DNA of 64,000 nt from Streptomyces regalis (lineage in GTDB: Bacteria; Actinomycetota; Actinomycetes; Streptomycetales; Streptomycetaceae), in the NCBI RefSeq assembly GCF_001509475.1, contig NZ_LLZG01000411.1, forward strand, positions 1-64,000, written 5' to 3'. Shown one piece after another: positions 54,318 to 62,340 of the stretch. Below the pieces are notes generated by a model. That model was not told the origin of the DNA. It was given only the letters and a program-made list of their open reading frames with translations, and searched no databases. The translations under genes and the position numbers were made by a program. Within the stretch, counting starts at the first letter, position 1. Every line of letters starts with the position of its first letter.

Positions 54318-54818
54318 ATGACCACCAAGGTGCTGGTCGCCTACGGGACGACGAACGGATCGACCGCGCAGATCGCCGAGGCCGTGGCCGAGGTCCTGCG
54401 CAAGGAGGGTCTCACCGCCGAGTCGCTGCCGGCCGGCTCCGTCGCCCGCGTGGACCCCTACGACGCCGTCGTGGTCGGCGGTGCAGTGTACGCCGGACGC
54501 TGGCACAAGGACTCCCGCCGGTTCCTCCGCCGGCACCGCCGCGAACTGGCCGGACGCCCGCTCTGGCTGTTCAGCAGCGGCCCGCTGGACCCCTCGGCCT
54601 CCGAGCGGGACATCCCGCCCGTGCCCGGCCTGAAGCGGGCCATGACCCGGCTCGACGTCAACGGGCACGTCACCTTCGGCGGCTGCCTGCAGGAGGGCGC
54701 CAAAGGGTGGGTCGCCCGGATGATCATCAAGAACGGAAAGGGCGGCGACTTCCGGGACTTCGACCGGATCGAGGACTGGGCGAGGACGGTCGCCGACGAC
54801 TTGGTCACCGAGGGCTGA
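54318..54818 (+). CDS. Flavodoxin-domain protein (HemG-like)
   Basis: 166-residue flavodoxin: VLVAYGTTNGSTAQIAEAVAEVL (FMN phosphate loop), YDAVVVGGAVYAGRWHKDSRRFL, LFSSGPLD, and a C-terminal IEDWARTVADDL. The arrangement is like menaquinone-dependent protoporphyrinogen oxidases and related flavodoxins. GGAGGCGGAG before the ATG. Last intact gene of this run; likely operonic with the CBS gene. Confidence 0.88.
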   Translation: MTTKVLVAYGTTNGSTAQIAEAVAEVLRKEGLTAESLPAGSVARVDPYDAVVVGGAVYAGRWHKDSRRFLRRHRRELAGRPLWLFSSGPLDPSASERDIPPVPGLKRAMTRLDVNGHVTFGGCLQEGAKGWVARMIIKNGKGGDFRDFDRIEDWARTVADDLVTEG

Positions 54819-54833
54819 GCAAGGCTCCGCGGG

Positions 54834-54849
54834 TCAGGAACGTTCCTGA
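54834..54849. promoter_or_regulatory. Perfect 16-bp palindrome TCAGGAACGTTCCTGA
   Basis: A complete 16-base palindrome without spacer lies 15 bases after the flavodoxin stop and 15 bases before the Acg fragment start. It may be an operator for the following gene or a weak terminator; its zero-length loop favours a protein-binding site. Confidence 0.5.
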
Positions 54850-54863
54850 AGAGGGGCAGCACC

Positions 54864-55142
54864 ATGTCCGTGTCGTACGAGAGCCTCGGCCGCGCGTCCC
54901 ACGTGCGTCCCGGTCGAGCCTCTCTCCACCTGGCCCGCGCCGCCTCCCTGGCGCCTTCACCGCACAACAGCCAACCGTGGCTCTTCGCCGCGGAGGACCA
55001 CGACCACGGCTTCGAGGTGCACCTGCACGGCGGGCGGCGGATGCTCCTCACCGATCCAGGTGGCGGTGTGGGCCCCATGACACGGGCCGTGCAGCTCGCC
55101 AACGTCGTCGAGGCCGCCGAGGGCAACGCGAACACCATGTGA
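54864..55142 (+). pseudogene. Truncated Acg-type nitroreductase
   Basis: The N-terminus (ARAASLAPSPHNSQPWLFAAEDHDHGFEVHLHGGRRMLLTDPGG) matches Acg-family proteins, then the frame continues with unrelated sequence (VGPMTRAVQLANVVEAAEG) and stops after 92 residues. Intact relatives such as 39992-40984 are about 330 aa, so roughly three quarters of the gene was deleted. Confidence 0.75.
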
Positions 55143-55163
55143 ACGGGCTGCACAGCGCCCCGG

Positions 55164-55985
55164 TCAGCCGAGCTTGAGGAGGCCGGCGTCGACGACGGCG
55201 CGGCCGAAGGGGCTCGCGAGTTCGGCGAGACGTTCGCAGTCGCTGTCGCCGAGCGCGGCGTAGGCGGGGAGGGCGAGGTGGTCGGTGCGGTCCTCGATGT
55301 GTTGGCGCAGACGTACGCCTTCCGCGCTGAGGGAGCCACCGTCGAGAAGGCCCCGCGTGCGCAGGCGCTCCTCGGTGGCGGCCCACTCTTCCTCGGACCA
55401 TGCGCGGCTCACCTTGAGGAAGTGGACGGGAACCTCACCGGTGGCAGCGTGCAGAATCAGGGCTTCCAGGCCTCCGACGCCCTCGCTCAGCAAGCACGCG
55501 ACGTGGCCGTCTCCACGGAACTCCCGGAGCAACGTCTGGGCGTGCCACAGCTGCAGTACCGGTTCCTCCGGCCAGGGCAGGACGGCATGCGCGGCGAACA
55601 GCGGGCGGCCCTGGGGATGTTCGCAGGCGGCCTCGGCGGCCCTGCGGGTCAGCGCCAGGACCTCGTCCAGAGCGGGCAGCTCGTGGATTCCCGCCCGCCG
55701 CAGGGCCTCACCTGCGGCGGCGTACCGCGCGTCCAGCACCTGCTGAGGAGTCGTCGCGTCCCAGGCCCCGGCGACCGCCTGCCGTACGACAACAGGGTTG
55801 AAGTTGTAGAAGGTCGAGATGACCAGCTCGGCGGATGCCCGGCCGAAGGCGGCGCTCCGGGAGGCGAAGTACCCGGCATGTCCGCTCAGTCCGAGGTCCG
55901 CGTACCGTCGCCTGCCCTCGGGGACGAAATAGATCATGCCGTGGAGGGGCTCGAGGCGGCGCCAGGCCGCGCGCGCAGTCTTCAC
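55164..55985 (-). CDS. SCO6745-like helical protein, 273 aa
   Basis: Matches the actinobacterial group represented by SCO6745: start WRRLEPLHGMIYFVPEGRRRYADLGLSGHAGYFASRSAAFG, then AELVISTFYNFNPVVVRQAV, LPWPEEPVLQLWHAQTLLREFRGDGHVACLLSEGVGGLEALILH, and a winged-helix-like end (RLRTRGLLDGGSLSAEGVRLRQHIEDRTDHLALPAYAALG). Biochemical role is unknown. GTG at 55985. A triple tandem repeat (55997-56037) lies directly upstream of the ribosome-binding site. Confidence 0.85.
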   Translation of the reverse strand: MKTARAAWRRLEPLHGMIYFVPEGRRRYADLGLSGHAGYFASRSAAFGRASAELVISTFYNFNPVVVRQAVAGAWDATTPQQVLDARYAAAGEALRRAGIHELPALDEVLALTRRAAEAACEHPQGRPLFAAHAVLPWPEEPVLQLWHAQTLLREFRGDGHVACLLSEGVGGLEALILHAATGEVPVHFLKVSRAWSEEEWAATEERLRTRGLLDGGSLSAEGVRLRQHIEDRTDHLALPAYAALGDSDCERLAELASPFGRAVVDAGLLKLG

Positions 55986-55996
55986 AGGGTCACCTT

Positions 55997-56037
55997 TCAG
56001 GGGGTGCGTCTCAGGGGGTGCGTCTCAGGGGTGCGTC
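55997..56037. repeat. Three tandem copies of TCAGGGGGTGCGTC
   Basis: Two exact 14-base units and a third with one G fewer are arranged head to tail immediately upstream of the ribosome-binding site of the SCO6745-like gene. The regular 14-base phasing suggests repeated regulator sites or a slippage-prone leader. Confidence 0.7.
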
Positions 56038-56062
56038 GACGGACGGCGGTATTCGCTGCGGT

Positions 56063-56914
56063 TCAGTGCGCGCCATGCGCTCGCAGATGGTCGAGCAGCA
56101 GGCGGTTCAGCGTTTCGGGCGCTTCCTCCGGGATCCAGTGGCTGACGCCCTGGAGGGTCTCGAACCGGTACGGCCCGTCGACCCACCGCTCGGTCTCCCT
56201 CGCGGCCGCCGGGCCGAACGCGCTGTCCTGCGTGCTCCAGACGTACAGCGTGGGCACCTCGATGACGCCGATCGCGCCGTCGGGACGGCCGGCCCGGTAC
56301 CAGTTCAGCGCCGCGGTGAGAGCGCCGGGCCGGGACAGGTGCCGCACGTAGGCCTCGGCACCGTCCTGCGGGACCTTCCCGGTGTAGAAGGCGCGTAGCT
56401 CCCGGGCTTCGTGGGCGAGCATGCGCTCTTCGGTCGCGGGTGTCTCGCGCCAGTCGATCATGTAGCGCGAGCGTTCACGTTGGTCCTCGTCGGTGCGCAG
56501 GGTGGTGGCCAGAGCGCCGGGGTGCGGGGTCGAGACAACCGTCAGGGTGCGTACGCGGCCGGGGTGGGCGTGCGCGGTCCACCACGCCACCGCGCCTCCC
56601 CAGTCATGCCCGACCAGGTCGAACGCCGCCCAGCCCAGTTCCTCGGTGATCGCGACAACGTCGTCGACGAGAAGGCCGATGCGATAGTCCTCGGGCCGCT
56701 CGGGGCGGGCGCCGGGGGAGTAACCACGCTGGTCGGGTGCCACCACCCGGTAGCCGTGCGCGGCCAACGCCGCGATCTGCCGTTGCCACGCCAGCCCCGT
56801 CTGCGGGAAACCGTGCAGCAGCAGCACCGGGCGGCCCTCGGGCGGACCCGCCACGATCGCGTCGAACACGCCCGCACCAGTGGAGATGTTCAGCTCGGTC
56901 ACGGCCCCCCCCAT
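56063..56914 (-). CDS. Alpha/beta hydrolase of the epoxide hydrolase/haloalkane dehalogenase group
   Basis: 283-residue hydrolase. HGFPQTGLAW (HGxP oxyanion motif), RGYSPGARP, nucleophile elbow VGHDWGGAVAWW with Asp as the nucleophile (not Ser), and a late Asp (STQDSAF) and His (GVSHWIPEEAP). The Asp nucleophile separates it from esterases and fits epoxide hydrolase or dehalogenase chemistry. The ATG at 56914 follows four bases after a palindrome of TetR-operator type. A run of eight C (plus strand) overlaps codons 2-4, which may be slippage-prone. Confidence 0.88.
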   Translation of the reverse strand: MGGAVTELNISTGAGVFDAIVAGPPEGRPVLLLHGFPQTGLAWQRQIAALAAHGYRVVAPDQRGYSPGARPERPEDYRIGLLVDDVVAITEELGWAAFDLVGHDWGGAVAWWTAHAHPGRVRTLTVVSTPHPGALATTLRTDEDQRERSRYMIDWRETPATEERMLAHEARELRAFYTGKVPQDGAEAYVRHLSRPGALTAALNWYRAGRPDGAIGVIEVPTLYVWSTQDSAFGPAAARETERWVDGPYRFETLQGVSHWIPEEAPETLNRLLLDHLRAHGAH

Positions 56915-56917
56915 TCA

Positions 56918-56933
56918 TACCGACTGGTCGGTA
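56918..56933. promoter_or_regulatory. Perfect inverted repeat TACCGAC-TG-GTCGGTA
   Basis: Seven-base arms with a 2-base centre end just before the start codon of the epoxide-hydrolase-like gene. The ACCGAC-N2-GTCGGT form is common for TetR-family operators in actinobacteria. No TetR gene is immediately adjacent; the nearest is at 60594. Confidence 0.55.
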
Positions 56934-56985
56934 GCCTCCAGGTAGGGGAGTGGGCTGTCAAGGCCGTGAGCGCGGAATGCCTTGG

Positions 56986-57014
56986 TTGAACATGACGCCG
57001 TATTCAACTATAAC
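56986..57014 (+). promoter_or_regulatory. Promoter with TTGAA-N12-TTCAA element upstream of thiolase
   Basis: TTGAAC (-35, 56986-56991) and TATAAC (-10, 57009-57014) are separated by 17 bases. An inverted repeat TTGAA-N12-TTCAA (56986-57007) covers the -35 and spacer, with the core TGACGCC inside. The same element occurs at 61386-61414 and imperfectly at 60558-60586. Confidence 0.65.
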
Positions 57015-57097
57015 GAGCCGGGGTCAGCTCCCGGAGCTCGTCATCCCGGCTCCGAGGCTCCCGGGCCAATCGGATCAACAGGAAGCAGTGAGGCGAC

Positions 57098-58297
57098 ATG
57101 AGGGAAGCAGTCATCGTTTCGACGGCACGGACCCCGATCGGAAAGGCTTACCGGGGCGCGTTCAACGACACCCAGGCGCAGGAACTCGCCGCCCATGCCC
57201 TTGCGCACGCGGTGCAGCGTGCCGGACTCGACGGCGGTGAGGTCGAAGACGTCGTCTTCGGCTGCGCCGTGCAGCAGGGGTCTTCCGGGTTCAATGTCGC
57301 GCGCCAGGCCTCCCTCCGTGCCGGGCTCCCGGACACCGTGTCCGGGATGGCGATCGACCGGCAGTGCTCGTCGGGCCTGATGGCCATCGCGACGGCCGCC
57401 AAGCAGATCGTCGCGGACGGCATGCAGGTCGCCGTCGGCGCCGGCGTCGAGTCGATCTCCCTGGTGCAGAACGACCACATGAACACCCACCGCATGACGG
57501 ATCCCTGGCTGGTCGAGCACAAGCCGAGCATCTACATGCCGATGCTGCAGACGGCGGAGATCGTCGCCGAACGCTACGGCGTGAGCCGGGAACGCCAGGA
57601 CGAGTTCGCCCTGCTCTCACAGCAGCGCACCGCGGCGGCGCAGGAGGCCGGCCGCTTCGACCGGGAGATCGTTCCGCTCAGCACCGTCAAGAAGGTGCTC
57701 GACAAGCAGTCCGGGCAAGTGCGCGACGAGGAGGTCACCCTGACCCGGGACGAGGGCAACCGCGCGTCGACGACGCTCGAAGGCCTGACCGGGCTGGCGC
57801 CGGTGCTGCCCGACGGTCAGGTGACCACGCGTTCCAGCGTGACGGCGGGCAACTCCTCGCAGCTGTCGGACGGGGCTTCGGCGTCGGTGCTGATGGAGGC
57901 GAAGGAGGCCGAGCGTCGCGGACTGGAACCGCTGGGCGTCTACCGGGGTATGACCGTTGCCGGGTGCGCGCCGGACGAGATGGGCATCGGCCCGGTGTTC
58001 GCCATTCCGAAGCTGCTGAAGCAGCACAACCTCACCATCGACGACATCGGCCTGTGGGAACTCAACGAGGCGTTCGCCTCCCAAGCGCTGTACTGCCGCG
58101 ATGAACTGCACACCGACCCCGAGCGGTTCAACGTCAACGGCGGCGCGATCTCCGTCGGCCATCCGTACGGAATGACCGGCGCCCGCCTGGTGGGGCATGC
58201 CCTCATCGAGGGCAAGCGCCGAGGCGTCCGGTATGCCGTGATCTCGATGTGTGTCGGCGGCGGAATGGGCGCGGCCGGACTGTTCGAGGTCGTCTGA
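57098..58297 (+). CDS. Acetyl-CoA acyltransferase (thiolase)
   Basis: 399-residue thiolase for the last step of beta-oxidation (thiolytic cleavage of 3-ketoacyl-CoA). Catalytic motifs: nucleophilic Cys in [38 protein letters not shown] (His) and [15 protein letters not shown] (second Cys). First gene of the catabolic run, read from the promoter at 56986-57014. Its stop overlaps the HAD start (TGATG). Confidence 0.95.
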   Translation: MREAVIVSTARTPIGKAYRGAFNDTQAQELAAHALAHAVQRAGLDGGEVEDVVFGCAVQQGSSGFNVARQASLRAGLPDTVSGMAIDRQCSSGLMAIATAAKQIVADGMQVAVGAGVESISLVQNDHMNTHRMTDPWLVEHKPSIYMPMLQTAEIVAERYGVSRERQDEFALLSQQRTAAAQEAGRFDREIVPLSTVKKVLDKQSGQVRDEEVTLTRDEGNRASTTLEGLTGLAPVLPDGQVTTRSSVTAGNSSQLSDGASASVLMEAKEAERRGLEPLGVYRGMTVAGCAPDEMGIGPVFAIPKLLKQHNLTIDDIGLWELNEAFASQALYCRDELHTDPERFNVNGGAISVGHPYGMTGARLVGHALIEGKRRGVRYAVISMCVGGGMGAAGLFEVV

Positions 58298-58941
58298 TGG
58301 AGACGGGGACGGAGAAGGGGAAGGATCGAACCGCGGTCCTGGTGGACTTCGGTGGGGTCATCACCTCCAGTGTGCTGCGGGCTTTCACCGACTTCGGCGC
58401 CTCGCTCGGCGGCGACCCGCGCCTGCCGCTGGAGCTCCTCGCCCGGGACCAGCCCTCACGCACCCTCCTTGCCGACCACGAGTGCGGCCGTATCGACTCC
58501 GAAGCCTTCGAGCGGGGATTCGCCGAGCGTCTCCGCGTCCACGGCGCCGACGTGCCGGCCGAGGGGCTCACGGCCCGGATGCAAGCGGGCATGTCGATCG
58601 ACCAGGACATGCTCGCGCTGCTCGATGATCTTCGAGCCGCCGGCTGTCCCGTTGCGCTGGTGTCCAATTCGTTCGGTACCGGGACGTACGACGGTGTCGA
58701 CCTCGCCGCTGTCGCCGATGTGGTCGTCATCTCCTCAGAGGTCGGGATCCGCAAGCCTTCCCGGCGGATCTACGCGATCGCATGCGAACGCCTCGGCGTC
58801 GACCCCGAGGAGGCCGTCATGATCGACGATCTGCAGCAGAACCTGGACGGAGCGGCGCGGATCGGTATCGGGGGCGTGCTGCACACCAGTGCCGCCGACA
58901 CCCGCCGCCAACTCGCCGAACGCTTCCGTATCTCCGCCTGA
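58297..58941 (+). CDS. HAD-superfamily hydrolase (subfamily IA)
   Basis: 214-residue HAD hydrolase: motif I VLVDFGGVITSS (Asp nucleophile), motif II VALVSNSF, Lys region RKPSRRIY and motif IV MIDDLQQNLDGA. This start resembles the HAD half of mammalian ACAD10 and of soluble epoxide hydrolase N-domains. Translationally coupled to the thiolase. Probably a phosphatase on an acyl intermediate or a related phosphate ester, an inference from context. Confidence 0.88.
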   Translation: METGTEKGKDRTAVLVDFGGVITSSVLRAFTDFGASLGGDPRLPLELLARDQPSRTLLADHECGRIDSEAFERGFAERLRVHGADVPAEGLTARMQAGMSIDQDMLALLDDLRAAGCPVALVSNSFGTGTYDGVDLAAVADVVVISSEVGIRKPSRRIYAIACERLGVDPEEAVMIDDLQQNLDGAARIGIGGVLHTSAADTRRQLAERFRISA

Positions 58942-58982
58942 CCGAACCACGGATCGGCTCACATCCCCGGAAGGCACCGCTC

Positions 58983-60509
58983 ATGACCAGCGTCTTCGAT
59001 CTGGTGTGCCGTCACGCGGCCGCCACCCCCGACAACATCGCCCTGCGCGGCGCCACGGACCAGTGGACCTACCGTCAACTGCGCGACGCGAGCGCACGGT
59101 ACGCGGGGGCGTTGGCCGCCGCAGGGCTGTCTCCCGGCGACCGGGTGCTGCTCGCGGCGCCGTCGGTGCCCGAGTTCGTCGTGGCCTACCTCGGCATTCA
59201 GGCCGCGGGCTGTGTCGTGGTGCCGGTCAACACCATGTCCACCCGGGCCGAGATCGAGTACGTCCTCGGCGACGCCGGATGCTCACTGGCGATCGGCTGG
59301 CACGCCCTCGGCCCCGCCGTCACCGAGGCGGCCGCGGCGCTCGACGTGCCCTCCTGGACGCTGTCCCCGGGAGCGCCGGTCACCGGTTCGACCCCCGCCG
59401 ACGTCGTCGACCGGGACCGCGACGAGACCGCGGCCATCCTGTACACCTCGGGCACGACAGGGCGGCCGAAGGGAGCTCAACTCACGGTCGGCAACCTGCT
59501 CTCCGCCGGGGAGATCGGCGCCGGGTGCAGCCGCGCGTCGAGCGCCGACCGTATCGGCACCGGACTCCCGCTGTTCCATGTGTTCGGCCAGGCATCGGTC
59601 CTGATGGCGGCCCTGACCGCGGGCGGCTCGATGTCGTTGCTGGCCCGGTTCGACCCGGCGTCGATGCTGGAGATGTTGCGCCGCGACCGGCTCACCATCA
59701 TGGCCGGCGTGCCGACCATGTGGAACGCGATGCTGCACGCGGCCGGTGATGCGAACCCGGCGGACTTCGCCCAGCTCCGTGTCGCGGTCTCCGGCGGTGC
59801 CTCGCTGCCCGGCGAGATCGCCCGGGCCTTCGAGGCCCGGTTCGGCTGCACCATCCTCGAGGGGTACGGACTCACCGAGACGACCGCGTTCGGCACCTTC
59901 AGCGACATCGACCGCGGCGGCAAGACCGGGTACACCGGCAGGGCGGTCCCGGGGCTGCAGGTCCAGGTGCGGGACGACGACGGCAACGAGTGCGCGCCGG
60001 GCACTGTCGGCGAGGTCCACATCAAGGGGCCCACGGTGATGCGCGGCTACTGGAACCGCCCCACGGACACCGCCGCGGCCATCTCGACCGACGGCTGGTT
60101 GCGGACCGGCGACCTCGGCGAAACTGACACGGACGGCGACCTGCGCATCGTCGACCGCATCAAGGACCTGATCATCCGCGGCGGCTACAACGTCTACCCC
60201 GGTGAGGTCGAGGAAGTTCTCTACGAGCACCCCGACATCGTCGAGGCGGCCGTCATCGGCGTTCCCGACGACCACTACGGCGAGGAGGTCGCCGCGCTCA
60301 TCGCGGCCCGGCCCGGATCGGAACTCGGGGCCGCCGAGGTGTCCAGTTGGGCGCGCGAGCGGCTGTCCGCCTACAAGATCCCGCGCATCGTCCGGTTCGT
60401 CGACGCGCTGCCCAAGGGACCGTCGGGGAAGATCCTCAAGCGGTCCATCGACCGTACCGCGCTGACCCGCGACACCGGGCTCGGTGACGTTGCGGCCCGC
60501 CGCCACTGA
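58983..60509 (+). CDS. Acyl-CoA ligase (ANL superfamily)
   Basis: 508-residue AMP-forming acyl-CoA synthetase. Motifs: YTSGTTGRPKGAQLT (A3), GYGLTETTAFG (A5), GDLGETDTDGDL (A7), DRIKDLIIRGGYNVYPGEVEE (A8) and PSGKILKRS with the catalytic Lys. The start ATG at 58983 has GGAAGG at good spacing. It activates a carboxylic acid (chain length unknown) and feeds the dehydrogenase/thiolase steps nearby. Confidence 0.95.
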   Translation: MTSVFDLVCRHAAATPDNIALRGATDQWTYRQLRDASARYAGALAAAGLSPGDRVLLAAPSVPEFVVAYLGIQAAGCVVVPVNTMSTRAEIEYVLGDAGCSLAIGWHALGPAVTEAAAALDVPSWTLSPGAPVTGSTPADVVDRDRDETAAILYTSGTTGRPKGAQLTVGNLLSAGEIGAGCSRASSADRIGTGLPLFHVFGQASVLMAALTAGGSMSLLARFDPASMLEMLRRDRLTIMAGVPTMWNAMLHAAGDANPADFAQLRVAVSGGASLPGEIARAFEARFGCTILEGYGLTETTAFGTFSDIDRGGKTGYTGRAVPGLQVQVRDDDGNECAPGTVGEVHIKGPTVMRGYWNRPTDTAAAISTDGWLRTGDLGETDTDGDLRIVDRIKDLIIRGGYNVYPGEVEEVLYEHPDIVEAAVIGVPDDHYGEEVAALIAARPGSELGAAEVSSWARERLSAYKIPRIVRFVDALPKGPSGKILKRSIDRTALTRDTGLGDVAARRH

Positions 60510-60557
60510 CCCCCGGAGACCAGGACACCAACCGGCCCGCCCACCCCTTTGGGGTTT

Positions 60558-60586
60558 GTGACTATGGCGTCGGATTCAAGTAAAGT
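60558..60586 (+). promoter_or_regulatory. Promoter of the TetR gene with imperfect TTGAA/TTCAA element
   Basis: The right half TTCAA (60575-60579) and core GGCGTCGGA match the elements at 56986 and 61386, while the left half (GTGAC) is degenerate. A TAAAGT -10-like hexamer follows at 60581-60586, about seven bases before ATG 60594, so the message is probably leaderless. Confidence 0.45.
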
Positions 60587-60593
60587 CCTGGGG

Positions 60594-61289
60594 ATGGACA
60601 GCACTGCGCCCGAGGAGATCGACAGCGAGAAGGCGCCGCCCGTGGCGCCCTTCACGCAACTTCGCGAGCCGCCCACGACGCAGCGCGGAGCGCGGACCCG
60701 GGCCGCATTGGTGAAGGCCGCTCGGAAGGTGTTCGAACGGGACGGCTACCTCGACACCCGCCTCACCGACATCACCAAAGAGGCTCGATGCGCGGCGGGG
60801 TCCTTCTACACCTACTTCACCAACAAGGAAGAGGTGCTTGCCGCCGTCCTCCTGGAGGCGCAGGAGGACATGATGCATCCCGGCATGGGCCGGGTGCAGG
60901 GCGCCGACGACCCCTATGCGGTGCTCGAGGCGAGCAATCGCGCGTATCTCGCGGCGTACAGGCGGAACGCGAAGCTGATGGCGCTGCTGGAGCAGGTCGC
61001 CCAAGTGGAGCCGGAGTTCCGTGAGTTCCGCAGGCGGCGCGGGGACGCGTTCATCCGCCGCAATGCCCGCGGCATCGCCGACCTGCAGGCGCGGGGTGTC
61101 GCCGACCGTGAGGTCGATCCGATGATGGCCTCCCGTGCGCTGTCGGGCATGGTCAGCGTCATGGCGTACAACGCCTTCGTGCTCTCTGAAGGGCAGGAAG
61201 AAGAAGGTGCGCCGGTGGACTTCGAGGAGCTCGTGGCCACGGTCACCCGGCTCTGGGCGAACGCCCTGCGGTTCCCCGGCCACCGCTGA
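60594..61289 (+). CDS. TetR-family transcriptional regulator
   Basis: 231-residue TetR regulator. The HTH region is RTRAALVKAARKVFERDGYLDTRLTDITKEARCAAGSFYTYFTNKEEVLAAVL, preceded by a 35-residue unstructured tail. The C-terminal ligand domain resembles FadR-like TetRs that sense acyl-CoA. ATG at 60594 is preferred because the operator-like promoter ends just before it. A shared operator in front of the thiolase, this gene and the SDR at 61453 points to autoregulation and control of the whole cluster. Confidence 0.92.
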   Translation: MDSTAPEEIDSEKAPPVAPFTQLREPPTTQRGARTRAALVKAARKVFERDGYLDTRLTDITKEARCAAGSFYTYFTNKEEVLAAVLLEAQEDMMHPGMGRVQGADDPYAVLEASNRAYLAAYRRNAKLMALLEQVAQVEPEFREFRRRRGDAFIRRNARGIADLQARGVADREVDPMMASRALSGMVSVMAYNAFVLSEGQEEEGAPVDFEELVATVTRLWANALRFPGHR

Positions 61290-61385
61290 TCCGCCTGCCT
61301 CCATGACACCCGGTACCGCCGGGTGTCTTTTCTTTTCTCGCCTGCTCTGCAGATGTGACGACCACGGCTGCCCCGTGGCGCACTA

Positions 61386-61414
61386 TTGAAGTTGACGCCA
61401 GATTCAATTATACA
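61386..61414 (+). promoter_or_regulatory. Promoter with TTGAA-N12-TTCAA element upstream of the SDR gene
   Basis: TTGAAG (61386-61391) and TATACA (61409-61414) are separated by 17 bases. The inverted repeat TTGAA-N12-TTCAA (61386-61407) contains TGACGCC as in the thiolase promoter, at identical spacing. Confidence 0.65.
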
Positions 61415-61452
61415 GGGCGAGGAAAGAGTGTCCCGGCGTGGAGAGGTCCGCT

Positions 61453-62271
61453 GTGAACGTTGCACAAAGAGTCGCCATCGTCACAGGTGGTGGTGCCGGC
61501 ATCGGCAGCGCGCTGGTCGCGCGGCTCGCTCGCGAGGGTGCCCGGGTCGTCGTCGCAGACCTCGACGCGGAGGCCGCCCGGGCGGTGTCGGAGAGAGTCA
61601 ACGCCGACCATCCGGGAAGCACCATCAGCGCCGGCGGGGACGTGTCGGAGACCGCCCAGATCCAGGACCTGATCGCCCTGGCCGAGAGCACGTTCGGTCC
61701 GGTCGACCTCTACTTCGCGAACGCCGGCATCGCCGGGGCGCCCCGCCTCGACGCGAGTGAGCAGGAGTGGGATCTCTCGATCGACGTGAACCTGCGAGCC
61801 CACATCCGTGCGGCGAGGCTTCTGGTACCGCGATGGCTGGGGCGCGAGGAGGGCTACTTCGTCAGCACCGCCTCGGCGGCTGGGCTGCTCACTCAGATCG
61901 GCTCCGCCACGTACGCCGTCACCAAGCACGCGGCCGTCGCCTTCGCCGAATGGCTGAGCGTCACCTACGGCGATCGCGGGGTCCGGGTCAGCTGTCTGTG
62001 CCCGATGGGTGTGAACACCAGGATGCTGACCGCCGGAGAGGATTCCGGGGACGCGCTGGGAAGAGCGGCGACGCGAGCCGTCACGTCCGCGGGTGACGTC
62101 CTGGAGCCGGCCGACGTCGCCGACTCCGTCCTGGCCGCGATCGAGGACGAGCGCTTCCTGATCCTGCCCCACGAAGACGTTCTTGAGATGTACCGGCAGA
62201 AGGGCTCGGACTACGACCGGTGGCTGCGCGGGATGCGCCGCTACCAGAGCTCCCTGCTGGAACAGCCATGA
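61453..62271 (+). CDS. Short-chain dehydrogenase/reductase
   Basis: 272-residue classical SDR: VTGGGAGIGSALV, ADLDAEAAR, NAGIAG, catalytic Ser in STASAAG and YAVTKHAAV (YxxxK). GTG at 61453 is chosen over GTG 61438 because GGAGAGG then sits six bases upstream. Probably a 3-hydroxyacyl or alcohol dehydrogenase step. It begins the second operon of the cluster. Confidence 0.92.
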   Translation: MNVAQRVAIVTGGGAGIGSALVARLAREGARVVVADLDAEAARAVSERVNADHPGSTISAGGDVSETAQIQDLIALAESTFGPVDLYFANAGIAGAPRLDASEQEWDLSIDVNLRAHIRAARLLVPRWLGREEGYFVSTASAAGLLTQIGSATYAVTKHAAVAFAEWLSVTYGDRGVRVSCLCPMGVNTRMLTAGEDSGDALGRAATRAVTSAGDVLEPADVADSVLAAIEDERFLILPHEDVLEMYRQKGSDYDRWLRGMRRYQSSLLEQP

Positions 62272-62340
62272 CCGGTACGCCGGGCGAGCTCTGCCTCGCC
62301 GCCCGCCCCCAATGTCCCTCCCTCCCCGTCAGGAGTTCGC

